In this document: piece by piece, positions 23,880 to 35,592 of the stretch
Position numbering within the stretch: the stretch's first letter is position 1
Layout: each line of letters opens with the position of its first letter
Assembly: GCA_027922465.2 (NCBI GenBank)
Contig: BQMF02000630.1
Span: forward strand, 1 to 64,000
Reading direction: 5' to 3'
Length of the DNA: 64,000 bases
Source: Turritopsis dohrnii
Taxonomy: Eukaryota > Cnidaria > Hydrozoa > Anthoathecata > Oceaniidae
Translations under genes and position numbers: made by a program
Notes under the pieces: generated by a model
What the model saw: only the letters and a program-made list of their open reading frames with translations
The model's database searches: none
What the model was told of the DNA's origin: nothing

Positions 23880-26290
23880 CGTCATCTAACTTACGGCTCT
23901 TTCCACTCTCATTCATAGATGCAAGAAGCACTTTCTTTTCATGATTAAGTATATAGGAATGGTTGGTTTCAGTGAAACACATACATTTTATCAGTTTTTC
24001 GAAAAGTCTACAACATGGGTGTATTTTCAGCTACCACTGTAAATTCTATAATTGTTAAAGGTAGATTTAGTAACATTGCTGATATTGAAGCTAATTAGGA
24101 ACATGTAGCAGGAAAAATAATAGAAGGGTTTGTAATATCTGCATGGAACTTAATAAAAAAGGAGAATTTCCAGGGTTCGCAGCGGACCTTGAAAAGCCTT
24201 CAGTTTAGAAAGTGACCTTGAGGGCCTTGAATAACATTGAAAAGTCATTCCATGGCCTTGAAAAGTTGGATATTTCATTTAATTTAATCTTTGGTAATTG
24301 TACATTAGTCAATATTTAATTTTGCAGATGCATATATTTTACTGCTTTTACAGTTTAGAGAAGAGAGAGTTTTTATTATTATTGGATAACTATTCTGCCT
24401 TTACAATTACTGTTTTGTGTCAGTGAATTTATTTGAATCATTAGATTTGTTCCCAGAAATGACCTTGCAAATAACTAAAAAAATAGCCTTGAATGACCTT
24501 GAAATATATTGTGATTTAATTTCTGGTGGCAACACAGATTTCAGAATAGTTCACCAGCGAAAAATTGACTTTATTTCACGGATTAACTTTTCGTTGCAGA
24601 TTCGCTGATTTTATTGCCAATATTGACATCACGAGAGTGGCGCATCATTTTCGAAATTAAAGCCCTTAAAAAGTTTCTAGTGGAGATCTCACCATAGTAA
24701 AAAAACAAGACTTTAGTCTGGCCGTCATTTAGTATTTTTATTGTTGGCGTTTTTTTCTATCGACTATGTTCTTACTAAGCTTTTCGGCCATACCTTGTTT
24801 TAAAATTTTTTCAAGTTATTTAGATTCTGTTCTTCCAGTGACCAAACTGCTTTGTGTTTTTTTAAGATATCATCAAAATGAGTGATTATCACATAGAGGT
24901 GACATCATTTGGGTAAATGTTGGCAATCTTCCTTTCTTTAGGGATGAAATGAAGTGTCACAATGAAGATGTTCTGATCTTTGTCTTATGTGTCGGTAAAT
25001 CTTTCGTTACCTGTTCCGTCAGTCTTTCTGGCAGTGTCCACTTGTACTACTACAATAAAATGTCGGAAAATCGCCAGTAAATATCACAACTCAACGGTAT
25101 GTTTCACAAGATCGCCAGTATCAGTGACTACTGACAAGAACGTTCTGACATTATAGAGCATGCCACACGTCTTGTCTATAGAAGAAAATGGACAATGTTT
25201 GCAGATCTATTGATCTCAAACATTATGACATATTACAACTTTAATGACAGAATTGTTTTTGTTCGACTGAGTTCTTTGATTGTAACGATGTTTCAATTTG
25301 ACCTCAGTTAGTTTGGCTCAAAAAATATGTTTGTACGTATATGTTTGCGACCTTTTAGTTAAACATTTCTTTAACTCGTCACCTTTTATAAGAAAAGTCA
25401 CATGTTATCGGCTTTAATTGATATGGACTCGTTTCTATAATCTTATTGGCCCACCTGGGGAATTGGTCCGATGATGGACCACTGACGAAATCAGGTAAAC
25501 AATGTGTGGGTGACAATCGTTAAAAAAGCTTTTACTATTTTACATACGAGTTGAGCAAGCAGCTAATTTGAGGGCAGAAACTTTCGCGGAAGTTTTTCAC
25601 GCGAAATTTGTTCCAACATCTGCGAAGCGCGAAAGTTTATTACCTAAATTTCGTGGGGTTTCTTGACACGTGAAAGTTTCTGTACTTAAAGTGCTGAAGA
25701 ATATCTCAACGTAAGCCTTGTTAAATTTGTGTGGGTCAGTGACGTTAGGTTCAGACTGCTTCAAACACTTTTATAAGACTTTTCACTGTAAATGTCTGAT
25801 GGCCTCGAGTTACGTGAAACGTAAAACAATCAAACAATGGTTCCCATAAAAAAGCCCCGTAATTCCTCTAATAAACGCCTCCTCTGACAAACGGCGCCTT
25901 CCAATAAAGGTCGCATCGTGAAAAGCGGTGTTTATTGGAAAATAGGCTCAAGAAGAAAGTTTATTGTTTCATAGTTTAATAGTTTTATTTGTTTCTATTA
26001 ACAAATTCTTCCATGTTTGCATGAACTGAATGACACTTTTGTATTATGTTAGCAAATCGTTGGTGTAAAAACATTTTTACACAGATTGTAACGTTATAAC
26101 GTTTTTTAGGAAAAGAAAACATTGTTCTTTAAAGTCTGTTATGCACATTTTTAATTTCGCTAGTATAGCGAAGTATTGGTATCGTCGTTCTATGTATCTC
26201 CGTGACATTTTGGACGATCTCACTAAAGTAAATAATTGCATATAAAAGCCATGTCCGCACACACCTTAGCAATAAAATGTTTTGTTGACT
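23880..26290. other. no gene; several worn interspersed repeats
   Basis: At 24170-24520 the motif CCTTGAA(A/T) recurs at least seven times, often as GACCTTGAAAAG. At about 25578-25682 AGAAACTTTCGCGGAAG faces an inverted CACGTGAAAGTTTCTG, a possible short MITE. At 25860-25950 and again at 26925-26965 there are AATAAACGCC-rich segments. No coding sequence is supportable. Confidence 0.45.
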
Positions 26291-26294
26291 TTCA

Positions 26295-27690
26295 GGTGAC
26301 TAACGGGCTAAATTTGGACCAATTTATGAAAGTTCCCCAATTTTCATAAAAATTTGCACAAAGCACAATTAAAAGGTGCTGATTTCGAATTTGACAGTCA
26401 TTTTGTCAAATTTGGCCAAAATTGGGCAATTCGGGCCAAATTTGGTGTTTTCAGTAAGTAATAGTTACTCATTTTTTCAGTTCCCCAGTGGAATAATTAA
26501 AAGTAATTAAGAGTTTGAAAAAGAGGCGAAACTTAGTGGCTAGGCTATAACACGGCGTTTAAACAGAAATTCGGGAAAGGTCTATTTTCATAAAAATTTT
26601 CACAAAGCACAATTGAAAGGTTCGAATTTGACAGTCATTTTGTCAAATTTGGCCAAAATTGGGCAATTTGGCAATGCTATTTTGAGAATGTTTTATAATT
26701 GTTGAGAGTAGATTTGTGTAATTGTGACACCGTCCTGAAAACTTTAAGCCAAATTTGAGACGAATAAGTTTTGATCTATTTGTTTCGTATAATTGCGAGT
26801 TGAAATTCTGCTATCGTTATCAGCTATTGTATCTCACAGTTCTATGAACAGTATATATTTGTTAGAATTGTGAGAATGCAATATAGCGAAATTTTCGACT
26901 TCCAAGTCGTCTTGTTCATTTTGAAATAAACGCCGTCCGCAGCGTTTTGGATGCGGCGTTTATTAAGGACAAAATACACTATGTGATATTACACGTTTTA
27001 TAACACGTTTTACAACATTACACTTTTTCATAACAAGGTATATAAGAATACAAGAAGCCGCTTGGCTTGAAGTATATCGTATCACAACGATACATATCTG
27101 AAAAATACAACAAAATCTGACAAAATGACTGCGAATTACGAATTCAGCATTTTCCAATGTGCTTTCTGCAAATTTTTATGAAAATCGGAAAAAGTCAGAC
27201 AAATTTCGTCAAATTTGGGCCGAATGCCCAATTCCAAACTGCCCAAATTGCTTGAATTATTTTGAATTATCGTGATAGTTTTCAGGGGTTTTTTTGATTA
27301 GTTTTCTTTGTTGATTCTTTGTTGATTCTTTATTTTTCCACACCTTAGTTTAAGTCTATTTTACTTATAAATAACTCAACATTGTAACAAAAATTTTTGT
27401 TTACGTGATCGGAGGATGAACCTCCAAAAGCTTGTAAACTTATTAAATAAAAATTAATAATCATACTAATTACTTTTGGTGTTCAAATCTAAGAAAATAA
27501 CTGTCAAATTTGCAACCAACACCTTTCAATTGTGGCAAATGTTTATGAAAATTGGAGAATCTGACAAAAAATATTTTTCGAAAGAAAAGAAGAACTTTCG
27601 TAATTTGCCCCATATTTGGCCCAAATTGCTCAGCAGAATGACTTCAGAATGAATTCGAAATCAGCACATTTCAATTGTGTTTTTTTTTTT
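26295..27690. repeat. inverted-repeat cluster with CAAATTTGGCC motifs
   Basis: Two direct copies (about 26340-26440 and 26580-26675) share CACAAAGCACAATT and GACAGTCATTTTGTCAAATTTGGCCAAAATTGGGCAATT. Inverted relatives lie at 27165-27245, 27490-27560 and 27605-27685 (TTGGCCCAAATTGC..., AATCAGCACATTTCAATTGTG). The interval looks like a composite element, or nested copies, with long degenerate inverted ends. No transposase was seen inside. Confidence 0.55.
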
Positions 27691-30565
27691 TTTTAAGAAA
27701 ACTAAAAAACTAAAGATAAAAAGCAAAAACACAACATTTTACACGGAAAAACTCTACATCAACATCATCTCAATTCCGTCAATGTAGAGATGTCACAAGA
27801 TACTTTTCGACACAGGAAAAATATTGACATACTAAGAACATTTTTACGTCAAGCGAGCCTGACAAATCATATCATGATTAATCACATAGTGTAGTTTAGC
27901 CTTTAGAGAGGAAATGCGGTAATAAAAAATTTGAAGAATTCAAATTCTGATGTGATATCAGATTACTTTCAGTAGCGTGTACGTACATGTAGAAAAATAT
28001 TTAGAAAAGAGAGTTGTTGTTTTGTTTACTATTTATCGATTTGAAAATATTTTTAGATTATGCTAAATATTGAGTTCGCAACTAGAATGAATAAAACTAT
28101 GTGTATATTATTTCATCATGTAAAATCAATGATATGGTTTGCTAAGGTGCTAATTTATTTTTCAGTTTAATCTGGGGTTATTTGACTTTTGATGGATTCC
28201 ATAGCTTAAGTGTTAGCTTGAGAGTTGTTCAAATTATTCGTGGATACCACAGAGATGTTTCGTCAACATGCCTGGAAGTGTTTGTGTTCGTAAAAAATAT
28301 GTCTTCCTTTACTCTCTTAACATATTCACTTTCGTTTTGAAATCAGTTATCCAGCTAGAGGATGTTGGGCTCAACGTTTAGCCAAATTGTGTTGTTATTA
28401 CGGTAGCAGCGAAAGCGAATACCGTATTAAAAGACCCTTGGGCTACGAACTCCTCTACGCAAATTGCAGCAAAAGAATGGAGGCTTATAAAAACTCAAAA
28501 CATTCTTTATATAGCTAAGTATTTTATTATTTTTGATACTTCTTCACTACGAAAAAGACAGTGCTCGTATCAAAAACATGATGAAGAACTTCAATTGCAT
28601 CCATATTGAAGCATCGCTTGAAATGAGCTGTTTGCTTTGTTGTTGCTAACGAGGAGCTCTCTTGCAGTTAATAAAATTCATGGAAGTTATTCATAGTTAA
28701 ACTTTTTAAAAGCTTTACTGAATTCTTGGTATGTGAGTATTTTATCTACTTTTGCTTTGCATCAAAGTTTGTATAAAACACAGTATTTCTGTTGGTTTCA
28801 CTTTTTCTTATATTTTTTTCGAAGAAGTTCCTTTTTTTTTCTCTTTTCGCTCTTACAAATTTACAAACTCTGAAAGCCAGTTTTCATTTCAATCGCTGCG
28901 GTCGCGCGCCTGAGCGAACAGCTTTTTCATTCGCTCAGTAGTTGAAATGATTTGAACTACCAGTTGAATGAGATTGCGTCAGCCAATCAAAAATCAGATC
29001 GCTCATTCGTGAGACCACAGCGAATGAACTGGAAACTAATCTTAATATAACACGCGTATCCATAGTTACAGTTCACGCATTATGCATATTTCTTTTGTTT
29101 GTATCTAATAGCTTCTGGTGTTTTTTAAAATAAGCCCTATTTACATCTATTTGTTTTGCATATTGCGAGATGAAATACTGCTACCGTTCGTTTTTTACCA
29201 TATAGCTCTTGTTATATATATATATATAAAAAAAAAACAGTTTTGCTTCTAAAATGATCTGTTGAGTTTATTGTTTTTATTTAAGAGAAAGGTCTTGGTG
29301 ATATAGGAGAAGTCAATATTGACATAGCTTATTGATTTCTTAACTGACTGATTTTTCAATGTTTCACTGTCCGTACTATGTCCGTACAAAGATTGTGGTA
29401 GAATTCTTTCATAATTTCTGCATGGAAACACTGTTTGGTGTATTTCTTTCCAACATTCTTACAAGACTTTTCACCGTTGTAAGGTTAAAGTGTCGGTAGA
29501 AAGTATTTGATGATGAAAAAACTGATGACAGATGGATGAAATTAGAGATTGTGTTTTAAAAATATTTTGAAGTTTTAACGACATCGCACAACGTTTGTGG
29601 TTCATAAGAAGACTGACATTTGAAGCTCGACTGCAAAAGATCAGTTTCTCTATTTTTTGTTTGAATACTTCAAGAAGTTCAATCGTTGCAGCTCGACCAT
29701 TGCTATGACGACTTCGAAATTATGGCGTGCCTTAGGCCGACTTTTTTGCGTCAGTAAAATTTTGCGAAAATGGATGAACACGGATTTAACGCAATCTAAT
29801 TTTAGTGAATGACCGCTTAATTACGAGTGGAAAATTACGGAGAATTGCCAGAAGGTTAAAAAACAAACAAACATAATTTTCAAAAATCTTCACAGAGTTA
29901 TGTTCTTATAAATCCTTGTGTATACAAATGGATCATTTCTCAGTTTTGTTTATGGATCCTTTTTCAATTTTGTTTACTCACATCATTCCCAATTCGATAT
30001 TAGACATCGAAGATGAGAAGCTAGTAGGCGATGAGTAGCAAGATGATGAGGCCATGTTACAGATGAGAAATAAAATAAAAAAGTTTTTTTCTTATGCCCT
30101 GTAAGAATGAGCCACTCTGTCAAGTTGCTCTCGTGCATAAAACGAAGCAATGAATTCGGTCTGGGGAAAAGTTTTGCGAAATTTAAATTTTCCGCAACTT
30201 TAGTTTAGGAAAAATATGGTTATTCGCTTAAATCGCTAAAATAAGGTGACGCAAAAAAAAAAAAGTCGGCCTAAGGTACCCTTTCGACTGATGGTGAATG
30301 GCTTTATAGAGGTATATGAGTATATGAGTTACTAAGCGCTATCTAAGTGACTCAAACACACCACGTATAATATAATAAAAATTTAGCTGAATCAACTCGA
30401 GTCATTCCTCTTGAATGTCTGTTTACATGGTGTTATTACTGACCCATCATGTAAAGAGAGTTTTAATCACTTTTAATTGCACCACTGTGAAAAATATTAT
30501 TATGAAGTTAACAAAGATTTACTTTATAGATTATAGAAGTATACACAGAAATGGTGTGGAGCTTA
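27691..30565. other. gene desert upstream of the first receptor gene
   Basis: No supportable coding region. A block at about 29060-29230 is a degenerate copy of blocks at 26740-26830 and 31425-31680. A TA microsatellite lies at about 29214-29228. Otherwise AT-rich sequence. Confidence 0.5.
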
Positions 30566-30852
30566 TACGGTGTGTTTCGTAATGTTGGAAATGGAAATTT
30601 TAAAGCTGTTTTTTTAAATGAATATACCGAATTTCAAAACAATTTTTACACCGTTGGAAAGACATTTTGAAGTTCTTTCGGATAGTATGTTTTTGTGAAA
30701 AATGAAAAAGTGGTTTTTGAAAAAATAAGGAAAATGTCTTGGAAAAATGTAATTAAATTTTCATTGATGTAAAAATTATTTTGAAATTCGGTATATTCAT
30801 TTAAAAAAACAACTTTAAAATTTTCATTTCCAACATTACGAAACACACTGTA
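30566..30852. mobile_element. palindromic MITE (about 285 bp) at a TA site
   Basis: The left arm starts TACGGTGTGTTTCGTAATG and continues about 85 bp; the right arm is its inverted copy, ending CATTACGAAACACACTGTA. The two arms make up most of the element and would form one long hairpin. Flanking direct repeats AGAAGTATA...ATGGTGTGGAGCTT (about 30537-30564 and 30853-30876) are longer than the usual 2 bp TA duplication. A relative lies at 49872-50000 and 53884-53923. Confidence 0.8.
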
Positions 30853-30876
30853 GAAGTATAGATGGTGTGGAGCTTG

Positions 30877-32166
30877 GTGGTCATTTGGAATTAACATGGT
30901 GTTTAAACAAAAATTCATTGATTGTTTTTTTCCTCGCTAAATACGGGAGGTTTTTGGAAAACTTAAAACCTGAAGTTGTCAAGATATGAAAATTTTGCGT
31001 GCGTTTTATTCACTCTATGTTGCCTCACTTTTCCCGTTATTTCTGTTTACCATCACACTTAACGTAAAAATATTTCGTGTAGAGCAATAAATTTTCTTTC
31101 GAACGGTGTATAAAGTTGTATATTTACATAAATAATAAAGAAGAAATTAGTCGGTAAAAACAATTGAAAATACAGACTTTTGTTTGCTTCTTCGAACTTT
31201 CATTTCTCGATGAAAAAATTCTTTAATGTTTTTTTGGTTAAGCCGTTTCCTCATAATCAGTAGAAACAATTTGTGCCGACGAATCTCAATTAATGGTTTT
31301 GTTCGGTAACGTGTTTTTTTTTTCATACCAATCAGGAATTTTCTCTCGCGGGCACACTTTAAGTAATTTCGGTATTTTACCAATTATTCACGACCAAAAT
31401 AGACTTTACTCCTATTAAATATTACAGTCCACGCATTATTCATACTTCTTTTGTTCATAAAAAATAGTTTGGTGTTTCATAGTAAAGTCTTATATACACT
31501 TTTTTAAGGGTCTGAGTGATTTAGGCCTAGATGATAACAAGGGTAACAAAGTTTCACGAGGAATTTCAGACAAATAAGTTTAGATCTATTTAGTTACTAT
31601 ATAACGAGTTTGTTTTGATTGCTGCTACCGCTTTTGCCATACGAATCTTTGTTGTTTTTTTTATAAAAACTCATATTGTATTATATTAATCCAACGTTTT
31701 CTTTGAGTGTGTTTTTAAAAACAAACAGTTCAAAAATAACGAGTTCTCGGTCAAATCTTGTACGCTTTATAAAAGAAATACGTGTACTGTAAAATTTGGA
31801 TAGTCTAGAGTCTCAACACCTGAAAAAGCTTCTCCTCTGATTATTTGCTAACATATCACCATATTAAGTATTATTGATGAGCGAGACAAATCGTTTTGTT
31901 TTACTGATATAGAAAATATTGAAGTTAAAGAGTAGGCGAATATAAAACATAATAGAAGAGAAAATCACATGCTTTGATGCAAATTTCCTTTAATAAGTTG
32001 CGCAACCCGCTTGATTGATTATGTACACAAATATTTCTCAGAAAACTTGAGAACAAATTGGAAAGAAAACTTTTTTGTCAAAGTAGAAGAAAGATTACGA
32101 ATTCCAGTGATAAAAGTAACTTAACCATTTTGTTCTTAGACAACATGTGATTTCACTGATTACAAA
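30877..32166. other. 5' flank of the first Eph-TIR gene
   Basis: No other gene. It contains a degenerate duplicate block at about 31425-31680. The last 28 bases carry a splice-acceptor-like TTTTGTTCTTAG (ending 32139) followed by ACAACAT.TGATTTCACT and the start codon. The same arrangement precedes the second receptor gene, so a 5' UTR intron or spliced leader is likely. Confidence 0.5.
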
Positions 32167-35100
32167 ATGAGCCGCTGGTTTATTTGGTTGATGTTTGTGG
32201 GTTATGTGAACACGGAAAATATCATATTGAAAGATGAATACAATTCTACGTCTATTAGCGAATGGAATTTAAGCGGAGATTGCACTGGTAATCAATGGGA
32301 ATGGCTTAAAAACTATACACGATGGAGCACGTGTGTATATTCTGATGTTTCCGGTTCCTGTAATCTAGAAACCTATTATTGGCCAACATTAGAAGCCAAC
32401 ATTATTTATGTTAACTTAGCACTTGGACTCCATTGTCCTGATTTTTGTACATGTGATTCCTCGATTAAAGTGTATGTGTTTAATGAAATAACTAATGACT
32501 ACAGATTCCTTACAAAATCACCAACGGAGGAGAGTGATTACGATTACTCCAGGACATTATATACTCACACATTTAAAATAACAAACTTTACAGATCGTAT
32601 AAAGTTGAAATTCGAGACACGTCGTTATTGTGGTTTTATAAAATATATCTCAGTTTACTTTAAGAAGTGTGACCAAGTAGCTGCTGGATTGGCTACTTTT
32701 GACACTGTATCTGCACCAAATGATACTAATGTACTCATACATACTGGTCAGTGTGTTTCTAATGCGGAGAAAACATTCAAAGATGGCCCATTTCGAACTT
32801 GCTTCGGGAACGGAAGCAGTATTTTAAAGAGTGGTTGCACGTGCATGAAAGGATTTCGACAGTTGAATCAGACATGCGTTGTTGGTATGTGTGTACTTTT
32901 TTCAGTAGACGTAAAGTAACCAACAGTAAAGATGTGAGAACGAGGTTTTATGATTAGGATTAAAATTTCAACCTAACTACTTCTTCTATTAGCTGCCTTT
33001 CCTGTTTAGCCTTTAGAAAAGTTTTTTTTAATAAGAAATTTGTTTACGTGACACTGAGCACTACGAAAGAGCTGCAATATTTTAAGAATTATTTTGTTAA
33101 AACGCGACCCTTGGAATTAAACAAGAATAAGAATGAAATAAAACAATTCTATGTTTCAAAAATTAATAATAACATGAGTAACATAACATAATAGCAATTC
33201 AGGATATGAGTTTTCTTGTGATTCTCTCTCAAACTACCGATAAATTTTATAAGTATCATTTTCAAGGTTTATTTACCTGCTGTGCTGCGCATATTTGAGT
33301 AGAAAAAAGATGAAAAAAAGAACTGTTTTAAAGCAGTTGTTCTTAAATATTTTATTCAAGTTCCAATGAACAAAATAAGGCTAAGATTGGAAAGAACAAC
33401 TTTGGGTGAAAAAAGGACCAAAACGTAACAACAGTCGAGTCAGTTTGTTCTAGACGACATTGAAATGATAGTAATTTGAGTTTCGATCGCACTTTTTATC
33501 ATTGGAAGAAAACTTTAACTTTGTCATGAATAAACATTTTATGAGTTTCTATTTCAAAACTGTGTAAATGTCAGGTTATCAAATTCCTCCACCTCTTCTA
33601 TGTTAGTACTAGTTTACTAATTAACGCATCTCTATAGCTCAGTAAGTTTATTTCTCCTTATTTCTATTCCTCCAGTGGGATACATACCCTATGAACCCAA
33701 TATCTGAAATTTGATAAAATTTGCCTTTCATACATAAGCAACCACACAACAAGCTTTTCCATGAAAGCCAAATTCTTATCATAGCACCTTCCTCCCGTCT
33801 TCTTCCTTTTGCGCTTAAATCATTAAAAAAACCCACTGAAACCTAGGCTGCTAGTCTCAATATTGTGTTCTTATAAAATAAATCGTGTTCACTTAAGAAA
33901 TATGTTTTTGGAGCATTTGATTGTTTCGTCATTTGCTATGTTTGTTTAGTTTCTCTTATTACCTTGCAAAAGCATACAATTCGTGAGTAAAGAAACGCTT
34001 CCACTTCTTGCTTTTGTTTGTCTATTGTATTTATATAACCTTATATTGCTTAGACGACACTTCATCATCGGTTCCTGTAAAAAATATTGTCGTTGGTCTG
34101 GTTATCGGCATCAGCGCAGCCATTGTGGTTGTCATGGTTGCTGTTTATCGCTTCAAAAAGAAACCAATAGGAAGAAGGGATGTTGAAATCCCATCTTCAG
34201 AAAGGTTAAATAATAATAATCCAGGTAAAGCTTTTACTCAAAGGCGACTTTCCACTTATAGAAAAATTTCCGCGAAAATGTTCGGAACGATTAAGAACAG
34301 TTACTGAGCATGCGCACAAACAGTGTTTACAGCAGGTGCTCAGAACATTTTCCGTTCCGTAGAAAGTTGAAATCGAGTTCAGCTTTTTCTGTTCTTTCCT
34401 TGAGGAAAACATAAAATATTTTGACTAGCCAATGAAATCTCGTTGTTTTTCATGATTTTTTCACACAACACAATCTACAAACTATCGTCTTCCTGGCCAA
34501 GAAGAATTTGTGATCAGATATTTCAAAGCGGCTACTATTCTTGTGAAGGGGAAGACGATACTTAATACTATCTCAAAATGAACGTATTCTGGCTGGATTG
34601 AGACAACAAAGTCATCAACAACAAAACATTCCTTCCCACCTCACTTCTCATGACAAAAACAATTTGAACTAAACTTTTTTTGTTGTTTTTTGTTTTTAGA
34701 TCCATCTTCTCACGTACAAAAACAACATGTTTTATAAACCAAAATTTAAAATGAAAGAAAAGAAAATTTTCAATTCTCATAACATGTGTAGAGAAATTAA
34801 CAGCTGAAAATTTTCCTGTCCGTTCCTGTACGTGGATAATTTTCTTTCTATAAGTGGGAAGTCGCCTTAATACTACTGTTTTAAGGAGAAAAACACTCAG
34901 CTAAAGTATAACTATTGACATGTCCGTGTGCTTTGCATTCCTTTATTTGTTGGGTAAATATACTAAGTTTCGTTCGATTCCTACTTTAGAACAGTACATG
35001 GAAATCAGCCAGGAAGCCATTTATGAAACGGTATGTGAAACAACAAAGGAAACGCGTTTACATAGAGAAATTAATGGCGAAACTAAGAACTGTTTTGACG

Positions 35101-35522
35101 TATTCATATGCTATAGTGCTAACGATCGAGAATGGGTAAAAAACACTTTACTTAAAGAACTGGAAAGTCGCGGTAAAAAAGCTTGTATTGATTACAGAGA
35201 CTTTCTTGTTGGTGCACATATTTGTGAAAATATTACAGACGCAATATACGGTAGCCGAAAAACAATTGCTGTGTTGTCACCAGATTTTCTGAACAGTGTT
35301 TACTGCAAACAAGAATTACATCAAGCATTATCCCGTATGGCTGGCCACCAAGTAATTCCCGTTTTGTATCGGGCTTGTGGTGTTCCCGACGGTTTGAAAC
35401 ATAAAACATATTTAGAATGGTGTCACGATGATGTGAAGCCATATTTTTGGCAACAGTTAATCAAAGCTATTGACAATACTTCTAACACAAATAACAAACT
35501 AAGACTTTATGAACAGTGTTAG
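32167..35522 (+). CDS. Eph-LBD/TIR transmembrane receptor, copy A (473 aa, three exons)
   Basis: Single-pass receptor predicted to carry an Eph-receptor-like ligand-binding domain outside and a TIR signalling domain inside. Exons: 32167-32884, 34054-34224 and 34990-35522 (TAG); both introns are phase 1 and the total is 1422 nt. Signal peptide at residues 1-16. The Eph LBD-like region (about 18-185) has IILKDEYNSTSISEWNL, W..Y..W..C, IIYVNLALGLHCPDF and ISVYFKKCDQVAAGLATFDT, which mirrors the Eph VYYKKC...LA.FPDT segment. A Cys-rich piece (about 190-238) mirrors the Eph GSCVN...CxCxxGY segment. TM is about 251-271. The TIR has box 1 FDVFICYS at 332-339, box 2 GKKACIDYRDFLVG at 358-371 and box 3 FW at 449-450; the BB-loop proline of TLRs is Val here. 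There is no kinase, SAM or FN3 domain. Ligand and partner are unknown; an adaptor of MyD88 type is inference. Extra exons in intron 1 cannot be excluded. Confidence 0.85.
34241..34868. mobile_element. 628 bp MITE in intron 2 of receptor copy A
   Basis: Terminal inverted repeats AAGGCGACTTTCCACTTATA and, at the right end, TATAAGTGGGAAGTCGCCTT extend about 26 bp. The matching intron of copy B is only 123 bp and lacks it, so insertion came after the duplication (or loss in B). No clear target duplication; no coding content. Confidence 0.8.
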
Positions 35523-35586
35523 AAGGAAACTCACCTTCCTTTAAGTTTCTTTAGACCATAGGAACATATGTTGTAGTGTTATTTTT

Positions 35587-35592
35587 AATAAA
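35587..35592 (+). promoter_or_regulatory. candidate poly(A) signal of receptor copy A
   Basis: AATAAA lies 64 bp after the stop codon. Copy B has one at a similar distance. Motif only. Confidence 0.5.

Noticed and set aside
31147..31383. Lys/Arg-rich 78-residue minus-strand ORF upstream of receptor A
   Set aside because: Composition follows local A-rich sequence; no homology or splice context.
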